Shown here: positions 17,323 through 26,933 of the stretch, piece after piece
Position numbering within the stretch: position 1 is the first letter of the stretch
Layout: each line of letters starts with the position of its first letter
Source: Pseudonocardia xinjiangensis
GTDB lineage: Bacteria; Actinomycetota; Actinomycetes; Mycobacteriales; Pseudonocardiaceae
Direction: 5' to 3'
Assembly: GCF_012911925.1 (NCBI RefSeq)
Contig: NZ_JAAXKY010000008.1
Span: forward strand, 27,249 to 91,248
Length of the DNA: 64,000 nt
Made by a program: the position numbers and the translations under genes
The notes under the pieces: model-generated
The model's database searches: none
The model's input: only the letters and a program-made list of their open reading frames with translations
What the model was told of the DNA's origin: nothing

Positions 17323-17540
17323 TCAGGGGCGGCGAGCCGAATTGACCGTCTTCGCCGGGTCGCGCTCGGCCACCGGGCCGAGCGCGTCGTCGATCGCCTT
17401 CGGCAGGTCGGGCTCCAGCCGTACGCCCGCGGCCTTGACGTTGTCGCGGACCTGTTCCGGACGGGAGGCACCGATGATGGCCGCGGAGTCGTTCCGCAGC
17501 ACCCACGCCACCGCCGTGCTCGCCTGCGCAGACGCGGCGC
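17323..17540 (-). pseudogene. Aldo/keto reductase, C-terminal remnant
   Basis: The minus-strand frame reads STAVAWVLRNDSAAIIGASR, then PEQVRDNVKAAGVRLEPDLP, then KAIDDALG. This is the last quarter of an aldo/keto reductase, with the NADPH-phosphate-binding GASRPEQ-like segment. The catalytic Asp/Tyr/Lys/His part is missing and no start exists upstream, so it is a remnant. Confidence 0.75.
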
Positions 17541-17679
17541 TGTGATCAGGACAGCCCTCCTGGCCGGTGTTCGCCGTAAGTGTCCGCGACTCCCGCTCGA
17601 TCTGGCAGGCATCTGGCACGCGCGGGACGCGGTCAGCCGCGCGCGATAAACCCGGCGACGTCGGTGGTCATCCGCCGCG

Positions 17680-17820
17680 TACGGCACCGACGTCGACCTC
17701 GACGTGATCCGCGCGTGGTGGTCGTTGCGAAGCCTGGTGGGGGTCCGCTGGCTGGTCGAGCACGGCTTCGATCCGTCCGCGCCAGGCTGCGAGGTCGACG
17801 TGCTGAGAGCCCGGATGTGA
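17680..17820 (+). pseudogene. Aminoglycoside-phosphotransferase-like C-terminal scrap
   Basis: From 17680 the plus strand encodes DLDVIRAWWSLRSLVGVRWL followed by VEHGFDPSAPGCEVDVLRAR and a TGA at 17818-17820. This matches the C-terminal helices of the APH/phosphotransferase-enzyme family. The kinase core is absent, so it is a relic. Confidence 0.55.
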
Positions 17821-17957
17821 GACTGCACGAGCCCGACGGCTACGAGAGCCGTTCCGCCGTATCGAGCGAAGCGCGTCGTCTTCCGGACCGACGAGGTCAT
17901 GGTCCTCGAAGATTCCGGCAGCCGGTCGGCGAGACCGGCAGCCGCCGCACGACTCGG

Positions 17958-18119
17958 ATCACGGCGGCCGTGGGCGCGCACGCCGATCAGCACCAGTAGG
18001 CACGGCTTGTGCTCTTCGACGCTGATGTTGACTTTGATCCCGTCGGCCCACAGGTTAGTCCACCCCGGGACAGCTCCGGGCGTGAAGTTGCGGTGCTCGG
18101 CCGTCCAGGCCTCGATCAT
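17958..18119 (-). pseudogene. IS256-type (mutator) transposase fragment
   Basis: The minus strand reads WTNLWADGIKVNISVEEHKP followed by CLLVLIGVRAHGRR. This corresponds to the first catalytic Asp region of IS256-type transposases (WADGIHVN...CLLVxIGV). Flanking parts of the gene are absent. Confidence 0.65.
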
Positions 18120-18200
18120 CTTGGTGCTCGACGCCCACCGTCTTGTGATGATCCAGGGCTAGTATCCGCTGTTCACCCCTGGATAGAAGGAGCAGAGATC

Positions 18201-18431
18201 ATGGCATCCGGCGACGGCTCGTACATCTTTCCGGAGGAGCACAACAATTTTCTCGCTGACTACAAGGAGCTGCTGCAGCGGTACCCGGAGGCTGCAGCCC
18301 GGTTCGCTCTAGCGGATCTTGGTGATCGCGCGGCGGTCCCCGTCTCCGGCCCCGGCGCTCCAGTGTCGATCATTGAGTGCACGCCGCACGTTGGCGGCAA
18401 AGTTGATTGCCAAGAGGTCCACCTTCAGTAG
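18201..18431 (+). CDS. Small hypothetical protein
   Basis: This is a 76-residue product (MASGDGSYIFPEEHNNFLAD at the start, ending VGGKVDCQEVHLQ). AGGAG at 18188-18192 lies eight bases before ATG 18201, which is good support for translation. The middle, DYKELLQRYPEAAARFALADLG, is an amphipathic helix, and the C-terminal part is strand-like with two Cys. No family recognised. It sits alone in the IS-rich stretch. Confidence 0.5.
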   Translation: MASGDGSYIFPEEHNNFLADYKELLQRYPEAAARFALADLGDRAAVPVSGPGAPVSIIECTPHVGGKVDCQEVHLQ

Positions 18432-18686
18432 GGGCGCGACCGTTTGAGAACCCCCTCTGATCAATCGGACGGGCCCGGTTGGCGGGTCGGGACCGGGATC
18501 GCCGCGCTGGGCCCGGCCGTGGCTGTGCCTCAGGGCTGCATATCGCGTCTGCCACTTGTTGTGCGTGCTTGAGGTCTGCCACGTGGTGTTCTCGGGTTCG
18601 CCGCGGTCGCAAACGCGCGCCGATGCATCTGGCAGGAACTCGACTTCCCCTCCTAGCCGCAGCCGGCCGGGCGGAGCAGTGCCGGT

Positions 18687-18986
18687 CTACAACCCCGGCG
18701 GCTCGATCGGACCAGGAGGCGGCACCCTGATCAGGCACATGGACAGGTTGATGCCCGCGAGCTGACGGGCCTCCTCGCGCGCGGCCTCATCCGGGAGGCG
18801 CTCGGCATCATCCAACTCCGCGCGGAAAGCATCCCAACACGCTTGCTCACTGGGATCGCTCGGCAGCATTTGCGCTTGGTCGCGCCCGCCGGCGTCCCGC
18901 ATCCGCGCTGCGGCGTCCACTAATGACCTGCCATAACCCTCGATCCGGTCTGCGTGACGGCGCAGCACGTCGTCCGTCCTGTCCAT
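18687..18986 (-). CDS. Small hypothetical helical protein
   Basis: This 99-residue, strongly charged helical protein has DDVLRRHADRIEGYGRSLVD near the N-terminus and AFRAELDDAERLPDEAAREE in the middle. The start ATG 18986 has GGGAGG about eight bases upstream. No known domain. The long heptad-like charge pattern suggests a short coiled coil. The gene is isolated and convergent with the 18201 gene. Confidence 0.5.
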   Translation of the reverse strand: MDRTDDVLRRHADRIEGYGRSLVDAAARMRDAGGRDQAQMLPSDPSEQACWDAFRAELDDAERLPDEAAREEARQLAGINLSMCLIRVPPPGPIEPPGL

Positions 18987-19545
18987 TGGCGGTGCCTCCC
19001 TCGGATGGGGCCATACCGGTGAGCGATCCTCGCGGGTGCGTCAGCGGTTGAGCAACACCCACATCCTTGATGCGCCAAGTTGCGGTCTGTGTTCCCCGTT
19101 GCTCGGAGTCGAACGTATGGCCCCCGACTTCATGGCCGACGAGATCGAGCACCACCTCCGGACCTACGTCGGGCGCTCCCCCGAAATGACCCACCGCCAA
19201 CTCGGCGAGGACAGGTCGTTCCGCTCGTGTACTCCCCCCTGTTGGTGCTGCGCGCTGGCTCTCGGTGCCGCTGCCGGGTCCCCACTGCCGGGCGCGCGGC
19301 GACGGGGACCGGCCGGAGGCCGCACGCCCGCCCCGGTGCCGCAAGGCGCCCGGCAGCGGGCACAGCCCCGGCAGCGGCGCGGTAGGCGCCGCCTTGAACA
19401 GCTAGGGAAACTGGGCAGTCCCGGTACATGCTGAAAAGTAGGCCCGGTGCAGGTCGTGCCGGGCGATCGTGTCGTGCCGGGCGATGGTGTCTGCGCCGGA
19501 GCTGTCTCCACACCCTCCGCGTCCGTGCGTAGTCCGCGGCCCCTC
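18987..19545. other. No recognisable gene
   Basis: About 560 bases of mixed, partly low-complexity GC-rich sequence. Short frames exist on both strands, but none has a ribosome site plus protein-like sequence that I can support. It contains a tandem near-repeat GTGCCGGGCGAT at about 19455-19490. Confidence 0.5.
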
Positions 19546-19791
19546 GGTGTCGCTCGTCGAGCCCTCGCACTCCTCACTCGCTGGGCTTTTGCCCACCTGG
19601 ATCTCCAGGTGATCCGGCTGTGGACTCACGCCGACAACGCCCCGTCCCGAGCAGCCGCGGAGAGAGCAGGCTTCTCCCGTAATCGGTCCGGGGACCGGCT
19701 GCGCGCGGTCAAGGGCGAAGTGTGGCCGACCGTCGCCTACGAGTTGCGTCGACGCACAGCCGACAGCACGGCCCCTCCGCCGGAGCGGTGA
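19546..19791 (+). pseudogene. GNAT acetyltransferase, C-terminal remnant
   Basis: The frame reads GVARRALALLTRWAFAHLDL, then QVIRLWTHADNAPSRAAAER and AGF, the second half of a RimJ/RimL-type GNAT: part of the acetyl-CoA-binding helix, then the N-x-x-S helix. The first two strands are missing and the upstream frame is low-complexity, so it is N-terminally truncated. Confidence 0.7.
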
Positions 19792-20080
19792 TGCAGCCGG
19801 TCGTACCCCGCCCAAGTTCCGTTGCTTCCCCAGGTGGGCGTGTCAAGACCGAGTGAGGCTTTGGAAGCTGGATTCGTGCTCTCGTCGCAGCCATCCGTGC
19901 CAAAGATGTGACAAAGCATGAGGCCAAGAGGACAGAGGATCGGCGATCGCCGAAGGTCAAGCGCGATTCGGCGGCCAGCCGCCTACTCGTCTTCCGTGCG
20001 TCTCGCGCGGGCCTGAGCCATGGCCTGCCGATTCCGCGTTAGGGGATCAATGCGCCGCGTCGGCGGCGGGCGTGGCCGCC

Positions 20081-21001
20081 TCAAAGGCCAGCGTAGGAAT
20101 GTAGGCCTGCGACGATCAGGTTGACGAAGAACAGGTTGAACACGATCATCGTGAAGCCTCCGACATTGATCCATGCCGCCCGAGGAGCCCGCCAGCCAGC
20201 TGTCGCTCGTGCGTGGAGATAGGCCGCGTAGACAACCCACGCTACGAACGCCACCGTCTCCTTCGGGTCCCAGCCCCAGAAGCGCCCCCACGCGGCCTCA
20301 GCCCAGATCGCCCCGCAGATCAGCCCGAAGGTGTAGAGCGGGAAGGCGGCAACGGTCACCCGGTACGCCACCCGGTCGAGAGCCTGAGCCACCGGGAGCC
20401 GCTCGGCGAACCGGCGGAGCCGATCTGAGCGGCGCAGGAGGTATAAGCAGCTGGCGACCCCGGGCAGCAGGAACAGGCCTGACGAGACCACGGCCGTGCT
20501 GACATGGAAGATCATCCAGTAGGACTGCAGCGCCGGGACCACTGGGCCACTAGCCGTGTAGAGCAGTGTCCCGCCCAGGAACATCAGTACCAGCACGACG
20601 GGGACGACGAAGATCCCGACCGGCCGCATCGACGGGGCCCGTCGAACCATGACCAGCCAGCCGACGATCGCAGCGAGGCATACCGCGGAGATGTACTCAT
20701 ACATGTTGCCCATCGGCCAGCGCCCTGCGGACAGGCCGCGCAGCACGATCGACGACAGGTGAAGGAGCGTCCCGAGCGCGAGTAGTGACACGGCCATGCG
20801 CCCGAACCGGTCGGAGCGAGTGCGCACGTCACGCCCCTCAACGTCCCCGGTGGGGTGGGCGACCCCGACCGTCACAAGGGCCTTCGCCGGTTCTCGCCGG
20901 AAGCCGTACTCGACGATCTCCAGCAAGAGCGCAAGGGTGTAGACGAGCAGCGCGGCTCCGTAGAACCAGTCGCCGTAGATGGCGAGCAGCGGATCGCTCA
21001 A
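20081..21001 (-). CDS. ccsB: Cytochrome c biogenesis protein CcsB/ResC
   Basis: The 306-residue membrane protein has about eight hydrophobic helices and the tryptophan-rich heme-handling motif WGRFWGWDPKE at about residues 245-255, flanked by the usual conserved His residues (one in MIFHVSTAVVSSGLF). CcsB works with ResB/CcsA-type partners to deliver heme to apocytochromes c at the outer face of the membrane. No resB, ccdA or thioredoxin-like partner is adjacent, which is unusual because these genes normally form an operon. It is therefore probably a second, displaced copy. Confidence 0.92.
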   Translation of the reverse strand: MSDPLLAIYGDWFYGAALLVYTLALLLEIVEYGFRREPAKALVTVGVAHPTGDVEGRDVRTRSDRFGRMAVSLLALGTLLHLSSIVLRGLSAGRWPMGNMYEYISAVCLAAIVGWLVMVRRAPSMRPVGIFVVPVVLVLMFLGGTLLYTASGPVVPALQSYWMIFHVSTAVVSSGLFLLPGVASCLYLLRRSDRLRRFAERLPVAQALDRVAYRVTVAAFPLYTFGLICGAIWAEAAWGRFWGWDPKETVAFVAWVVYAAYLHARATAGWRAPRAAWINVGGFTMIVFNLFFVNLIVAGLHSYAGL

Positions 21002-21375
21002 CGTCCTCGTACCCCCTGACGCTCGATCCAGTCACGATCAGCGTCCTGCTACGCCGCCGCTGTGCGAATCTACTACACGCTGTAGAAGTGGCCAGATGGG
21101 TCCGTCGCCGACCCTGTCTTGTCGTTGCCTCGGCCGCCGCGGACTATCCGCGGACACGAACCAGCGATGCCCCGCGTCATCGCAGGTCAAGGCCGGAATG
21201 CCAGCGTTCTGTTAATCCGCTCCGCCGAGCGTCGGGAAGTCACTAGTGCGGTCGCCTTGAAGTTCGCCGGGCCGGCCAACGGCGCCCTGCGCCCAATACG
21301 CGCCCAAGTCTTCTGCCGATTGACACCCCTGCCACTGTCCTTACTGGTCAGCGGCAAGCGGTGAAGTGGTACGGA
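21002..21375. other. Intergenic region upstream of ccsB
   Basis: No gene seen. A short inverted repeat CTACA-CGC-TGTAG lies at 21073-21085, about 70 bases before the ccsB start, and could be a regulator site. The rest shows no structure I can name. Confidence 0.4.
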
Positions 21376-21421
21376 CCGTCCTCCGGAGGCGGTGTCGCGG
21401 GTTCGAATCCTGCCGGGGGCA
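21376..21421 (+). pseudogene. 3' half of tRNA-Arg(CCG), att-like scar
   Basis: CCGTC-CTCCGGA-GGCGG (21376-21392) folds as an anticodon arm with anticodon CCG. It is followed by a 4-base variable region, a T arm GCGGG-TTCGAAT-CCTGC (21397-21413) and the acceptor strand CGGGGGC plus discriminator A. The 5' acceptor strand (a GCCCCCG-like sequence) and D arm are missing upstream. A truncated tRNA beginning at the anticodon arm is the classic leftover of tyrosine-recombinase integration. Confidence 0.75.
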
Positions 21422-21438
21422 GACACTGTGATGTCGCG

Positions 21439-21474
21439 GGACACCGTGCACAGGTGTCGCGCGACATCGTTCAC
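21439..21474. repeat. IS481 element inverted repeat, left
   Basis: Pairs with 22653-22688 over 36 positions with five mismatches; the shared core is GATGTCGCGCGACA. It also overlaps the transposase stop codon. Confidence 0.8.
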
Positions 21475-22630
21475 GGTCGCGGTTGTGGTTGGTAGTCCCG
21501 GGTGGGGTCGATGGTCAGTTCCCGCAGGAGCGTTCCGTTGATGTCGAGAACGCGGATGTGAAGGTCGCGGACGAGGACCAGGACGCGGGTGTCGGCGTGT
21601 CGGCGGCCCAGACCGATGTGGTGCAGGCGGCTGTTGTGCCGCAAGCTGATCACCCCTGAGCGGTCGATGCGGTCGTGGCGGACGCGGTAGTGGCTGGTGT
21701 CGATCGGGGCGCCGGTGGGGACTGCGGTCGGGCGGGCGATGTAGGCCTGGCCGGGGGTGCGGCGGTTCAGCGCGCGGTGTGGCCGGACGGTGTTGTAGTA
21801 GTCGCGGAACTCATCGAGCTGGGCCTGGAGCCTGTTGACACTGACCGGGCGGGCTTGCCGGTCGAGCCATTTCTTCAGGGTTTGGTGGAATCGTTCGACT
21901 TTGCCGCAGGTCTGCGGGTGATAGGCGCGGGAATGGGTGAACCGGATCCCGCGAGCGTGACAGGTGATCTCCAGGGCGACCCGGCCGCCGCGGCGGGGAG
22001 TTCCGGTGAACACCGCGCCGTTGTCCGACAGCAAGCTCGCCGGGTCGCCGTAGGTGCTGGTCGTGGCCGTGAAGGCCGTGTTGAGGTCACCGGCGGTGAA
22101 GATCCGGCGGCAGGTGGAGGCCACGGCGAGGCGGGAGTGGTCGTCGATGATGTTGAGGACTTCGACATCAGTCCCGTCGGAGAGTCGGTAGTGGGTGATG
22201 TCGAGTTGCCAGCGTTCGTTCGGGGCGTCAGCAGCGAAGCGTTGCCAGCTGCTGCGGGGGCGCTTGTGTGGTTGCGGGGTGACGAATCCTCGGGCGGACG
22301 GGATCCGCCAGATCGTCGAGACCGCCGGCACCGCGTCGGGGCCGTGGCGCTGTTGCAGATGCGCGGCGATGGTTGCGGCACCGGCGTCGTACCATCGCGG
22401 TCGAGGTCCTTGCGCAGCGCGATGATCTCGTCCTCGAGACGCTGCGGGGTGCGCCCCGGGCTGTGGTGTGGTCGGCGTGACCGCGGCGCCAGCCCGGCCT
22501 CGCCGTCGGCGAGGAACCGCTGCACCAGCGTGATCACCCACCTGCGCGAGACCCCGTAGGTGCGGGCCACCTCGCTCTTGGAACGGCCCTCGACCAGTAC
22601 CGCGGTCACGACCAACTGCGCCATCCCCAT
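21471..22630 (-). pseudogene. IS481-family transposase, frameshifted
   Basis: ATG 22630 starts MGMAQLVVTAVLVEGRSKSE, a helix-turn-helix N-terminus typical of IS481. Near 22390-22405 the reading frame shifts by one base (after LRKDLDRD) and continues in the other frame as WYDAGAATIAAHLQQRHG. That frame runs through the integrase core with its DDE residues: LDITHYRLSDG (D), LLSDNGAVFTG (D), GKVERFHQTLKKW (E), ending at TGA 21471. IS481 transposases are normally one uninterrupted frame, so this copy is probably inactive unless frameshifting rescues it. Confidence 0.85.
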
Positions 22631-22652
22631 CGTGCACCCCTTGTCCTCGGGT

Positions 22653-22688
22653 GTGCACGATGTCGCGCGACAGGTGTGAACGATGTCC
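22653..22688. repeat. IS481 element inverted repeat, right
   Basis: Reverse-complement partner of 21439-21474. It starts GTGCACGATGTCGCGCGACA and lies about 23 bases upstream of the transposase start. Confidence 0.8.
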
Positions 22689-22765
22689 TGAACTCATACA
22701 CTGCCGGGGGCACCACAAGGATGGGAACGGGTCAACGTCTCGATCTTCAACCGCCCAGTGCCCGT

Positions 22766-23662
22766 CTAGCGCTGCAACGCGCCGAGGTCGCTGACGACCC
22801 GGGCCATCGCCCGGATCATCTCGGTTTCGGTGCGCCATACCAGGGCATAGCGCAGGCGGGTCAGATCGGTGATGGGCAGCCACCGTACGTCCGGCATGGC
22901 CCAGTGGTCGGTCACGTGGACGGGGAAGACCTGAACCGTCTCGCCGAGGGCGACCAGATGGATGAGCTCGTCGCCGTTCGTGAGGAGCGCTCTACGCTCG
23001 ATGACGAGGCCGCGTGGGCTCTGGAACGGCAGGTACGCGTCTTCCCAGTAGTCCGGAAGGCGCTCGCCCGAACCGTTCGGGAAGTCGGCCAGCATCTCCA
23101 CCGATACTGATGATCGTGCGGCGAGTTCGTGATCGGTTGACACCGCCAGGATTCGCCGGTCACTGAACAGGACCGGCCCCACAGTGAGGTCGGGTTCGTC
23201 GACTGGCAGCCAGGCGACGAGGATGTCATGTTCTCCGGTGCGGAGCGCGGCGAACGGGTCGACGAACGACGCCCGGCGGATCTGCAGCGACCACTGCGGG
23301 TGCCGGGTGCGGAACGTGGTCCAGAACGGGCGCAGATCGTAGGTGTTGAACGGAATCATGCCCACCCGCAACGTGCCTGTGATGCCTCGGCTGGCCTGCC
23401 GGGCGCGTTCCAGGCTGTTCAGCAGGCCGGCGTAGACGGGGCGGAGGTCGTCGCGCAGCTGGGCACCGAGGGGGGTGAGCCGGACCGTGCGGGTGGAGCG
23501 GTCGAACAACTGCCCGCCGATGCGGCGTTCCTGTTGCTTGATCACTTGGCTGACCCGGGCCGTGGTGACGTGCAGTCGCTGCGCGGTCCGACCGAAATGC
23601 AACTCCTCGGCGAGCGTCAGAAAGGTCTCGATATCGCGTAGCTCCACCTGTGACCCGTTCAC
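22766..23662 (-). CDS. LysR family regulator
   Basis: The protein has about 298 residues. The N-terminal winged helix-turn-helix begins VELRDIETFLTLAEELHFGR and continues TAQRLHVTTARVSQVIKQQE, followed by a periplasmic-binding-like effector domain (GTLRVGMIPF onward). Start GTG 23662 or GTG 23647; the latter gives the common MELRDIE-type start. It is divergent from the rox gene with about 170 bases between, so it may control that gene. Such regulators of the HFGRTA subgroup commonly flank flavin or redox enzymes in actinomycetes. Confidence 0.9.
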   Translation of the reverse strand: MNGSQVELRDIETFLTLAEELHFGRTAQRLHVTTARVSQVIKQQERRIGGQLFDRSTRTVRLTPLGAQLRDDLRPVYAGLLNSLERARQASRGITGTLRVGMIPFNTYDLRPFWTTFRTRHPQWSLQIRRASFVDPFAALRTGEHDILVAWLPVDEPDLTVGPVLFSDRRILAVSTDHELAARSSVSVEMLADFPNGSGERLPDYWEDAYLPFQSPRGLVIERRALLTNGDELIHLVALGETVQVFPVHVTDHWAMPDVRWLPITDLTRLRYALVWRTETEMIRAMARVVSDLGALQR

Positions 23663-23799
23663 GAGATACCTGTCGCGCTGCCCGGTGAACCCGCCCGGCC
23701 GATTGTCAACCGTGGCTGAACAGTGCGTTGCCGGGTTCGTCGTTGATCCAGGACTCGATCGTGACGGACGCTGTTCCGGTACGGCGAGATCGCCGCTGA

Positions 23800-25260
<1,461 letters not shown>

Positions 25261-25262
25261 GA

Positions 25263-25865
25263 TCACGAGCTGGATCCGCGGGGGCGCAGCCCGTTGAGGG
25301 CGGTGGTCACGACGAGGTCGGTGTACTCGGTGGTGAGCGGTCCGGTGCGCTGGAGCCACCGGTTGAGCACCGGTCCCCAGATCATGTCCACCGCCACCTC
25401 GAGGTCCAGCCCCTGGGCCAGCTGTCCCGCCTGCTGGGCGCTGCGCAGCCGCTGTCGTTTGGCCTCCCTCAGCGGCCCGTCCAACCGCTCGGCGTACGCC
25501 GCCGCCAGTTCGGGGTCGTGCGCGATCTCGGTGCTCAGCGCCCGCATCGGGGGCTCGAACCGCGGATCGTTCAACTCGTCGACCGTGGCCCGCAGGACCA
25601 GGACCAGGTCGGCCTCCAGGTCCCCGGTGTCGGGCAACATCGGCGGCTCACCCCCGGCGCCTTCGCTGAGCATCAGGAAGGCGTCGAACAGGACCGCGCC
25701 CTTGGACGGCCACCACCGGTAGATCGTCTGCTTACCCACCCCGGCTCGCGCAGCGATGCCCTCGATGCTCAGCTTCGCGTAGTCGACCTCCTGCAGCAGG
25801 TCGAACGCCGCGGTGAGGACGGCGCGGCGCGAGGCCTCGTTCCGGCGGGCCGTGTTCGGCGTCAT
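25263..25865 (-). CDS. TetR family regulator
   Basis: The protein has 200 residues. Its DNA-binding domain is at residues 10-57: RRAVLTAAFDLLQEVDYAKL, then SIEGIAARAGVGKQTIYRWW, then PSKGAVLFDA. The C-terminal domain is of the TetR_C type (TVDELNDPRFEPPMRALSTE). It is divergent from the SDR gene. Two near-identical 19-bp palindromes lie in the 128 bases between the genes, so it very likely represses itself and the SDR gene. Confidence 0.92.
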   Translation of the reverse strand: MTPNTARRNEASRRAVLTAAFDLLQEVDYAKLSIEGIAARAGVGKQTIYRWWPSKGAVLFDAFLMLSEGAGGEPPMLPDTGDLEADLVLVLRATVDELNDPRFEPPMRALSTEIAHDPELAAAYAERLDGPLREAKRQRLRSAQQAGQLAQGLDLEVAVDMIWGPVLNRWLQRTGPLTTEYTDLVVTTALNGLRPRGSSS

Positions 25866-25885
25866 GGGTGGTCACCATACCAGAC

Positions 25886-25904
25886 ACGAGACGGACCGTC
25901 TCGT
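25886..25904. promoter_or_regulatory. TetR operator O1 (19-bp palindrome)
   Basis: ACGAGACGG-A-CCGTCTCGT is a perfect palindrome around one central base, 21 bases upstream of the TetR start. Its sequence differs from operator O2 in one position. Confidence 0.85.
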
Positions 25905-25946
25905 CTTGACGGGCGCGACGAAGACGCCTACCGTTCCCGCCATACG

Positions 25947-25965
25947 ACGAGACGAACCGTCTCGT
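25947..25965. promoter_or_regulatory. TetR operator O2 (19-bp palindrome)
   Basis: ACGAGACG-AAC-CGTCTCGT, 28 bases upstream of the SDR ATG. Centre-to-centre distance to O1 is 61 bp, close to six helical turns, so both sites face the same side of the DNA. Confidence 0.85.
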
Positions 25966-25993
25966 CTCACACCAATGAAGCGGAGATCCCTCC

Positions 25994-26854
25994 ATGCGCA
26001 CCCCCTCCGGCACCACCCCGCACACCTGGTTCATCACCGGCGCCAGCCGCGGCCTGGGCCGCGCCTTCGCCGAGGCCGCACTCGACCGCGGCGATCAGGT
26101 CGCCGCCGCCGCGCGGACCATCGACCGGGACACCTTCGACCACCAGCACGCCGACCGGCTGCTCGCCCTACCCCTCGACGTCACCGACCGGGCGGCGGTC
26201 ACCGCCGCCGTCGACACCGCGGTCGAGCACTTCGGGCGGCTCGACGTGGTCGTCAACAACGCCGGCACCATGTCCATGGGCATGGTCGAGGAGTTCACCG
26301 AGACCCAGGCGCGAGCCCAGTTCGAGGTCAACCTCTTCGGCGCACTCTGGGTCACCCAGGCCGCGCTGCCCCACCTGCGCGCCCAACGCTCCGGCCACAT
26401 CGTGCAGATCTCCAGCATCGGTGCCCTCGGCGGCTTCCCCAGCACCGGCATGTACAGCGCGAGCAAGTTCGCCCTGGAAGGCATGAGCGAAGCACTCGCC
26501 ATGGAAGCCGCCGCCTTCGACGTCAAGGTCAGCATCGTGCAGCCCGGCGGGTACTGGACCGACCTGTACACCGCCATGACCACCACCACCCCGATGGCGG
26601 CCTACGCACCGCTGCGCACCGAACTGGAGCGCCAGTGGGCCGACGGCTCCATCGACAGCGAGCCCCGGCTGGCCGCCCGGGCGCTGCTGCACCTGGTCGA
26701 CAGCGACGACCCGCCGCTGCGACTCCTGCTCGGCAGCATGGTCTACGACCTGGCCTTCGACATCACCCGCCGCCGGATGGACACCTGGGCGGGCTGGGAG
26801 CAGGTCAGCCGGTCAGCCGAGCACGCCGTCCCCGCCACCGCCCCCGCGCAGTGA
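25994..26854 (+). CDS. SDR family oxidoreductase
   Basis: This 286-residue classical short-chain dehydrogenase has the cofactor motif TGASRGLG (about residues 15-22), the structural NNAG (about 90-93), catalytic Ser in ISSIGALGG, and the YSASK active site (about 155-159). It uses NAD(P)(H) on a carbonyl or alcohol; the substrate is unknown. It is controlled by the divergent TetR through two palindromes. The S9 peptidase gene follows after about 80 bases. Confidence 0.92.
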   Translation: MRTPSGTTPHTWFITGASRGLGRAFAEAALDRGDQVAAAARTIDRDTFDHQHADRLLALPLDVTDRAAVTAAVDTAVEHFGRLDVVVNNAGTMSMGMVEEFTETQARAQFEVNLFGALWVTQAALPHLRAQRSGHIVQISSIGALGGFPSTGMYSASKFALEGMSEALAMEAAAFDVKVSIVQPGGYWTDLYTAMTTTTPMAAYAPLRTELERQWADGSIDSEPRLAARALLHLVDSDDPPLRLLLGSMVYDLAFDITRRRMDTWAGWEQVSRSAEHAVPATAPAQ

Positions 26855-26922
26855 CGTTCGCCCTCCTACTGCCGTGACGGCAACCACCGCGGCGTCAGCC
26901 ATGCCCGGAACCGAACCCGAGA
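26831..26922. repeat. Diverged leader repeat, copy 1
   Basis: This 92-bp stretch, overlapping the SDR stop and leading to the S9 peptidase start, is repeated in diverged form at 29647-29737. Shared blocks include CCCGCCACCGC, GCCGTGACGGC and CCGAACCCGAGA in the same order and spacing. Confidence 0.7.
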
Positions 26923-26933
26923 GGACCCGTCGA

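Larger units (their letters stand above)
21422..22700 (-). mobile_element. IS481-type insertion element
   Basis: A 1.28-kb element contains one transposase gene, framed by 36-bp inverted repeats (21439-21474 and 22653-22688, 31 of 36 matching). It is flanked by an exact 12-bp direct repeat CTGCCGGGGGCA (21410-21421 and 22701-22712). The repeat is the 3' end of the tRNA-Arg, so the element landed in that end. After the right copy comes CCA. Exact element ends are uncertain by a few bases. Confidence 0.8.

Noticed and set aside
19036..19434. Plus-strand ORF with MADEIEHHLRTYVGRSPEMT
   Set aside because: The start looks protein-like, but the rest is low-complexity Arg/Ala/Pro/Gly and no ribosome site or family supports it.
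21340..21421. Complete tRNA-Arg gene
   Set aside because: The 3' half folds well, but no 5' acceptor strand or D arm is found at the right distance, so it is called a fragment only.
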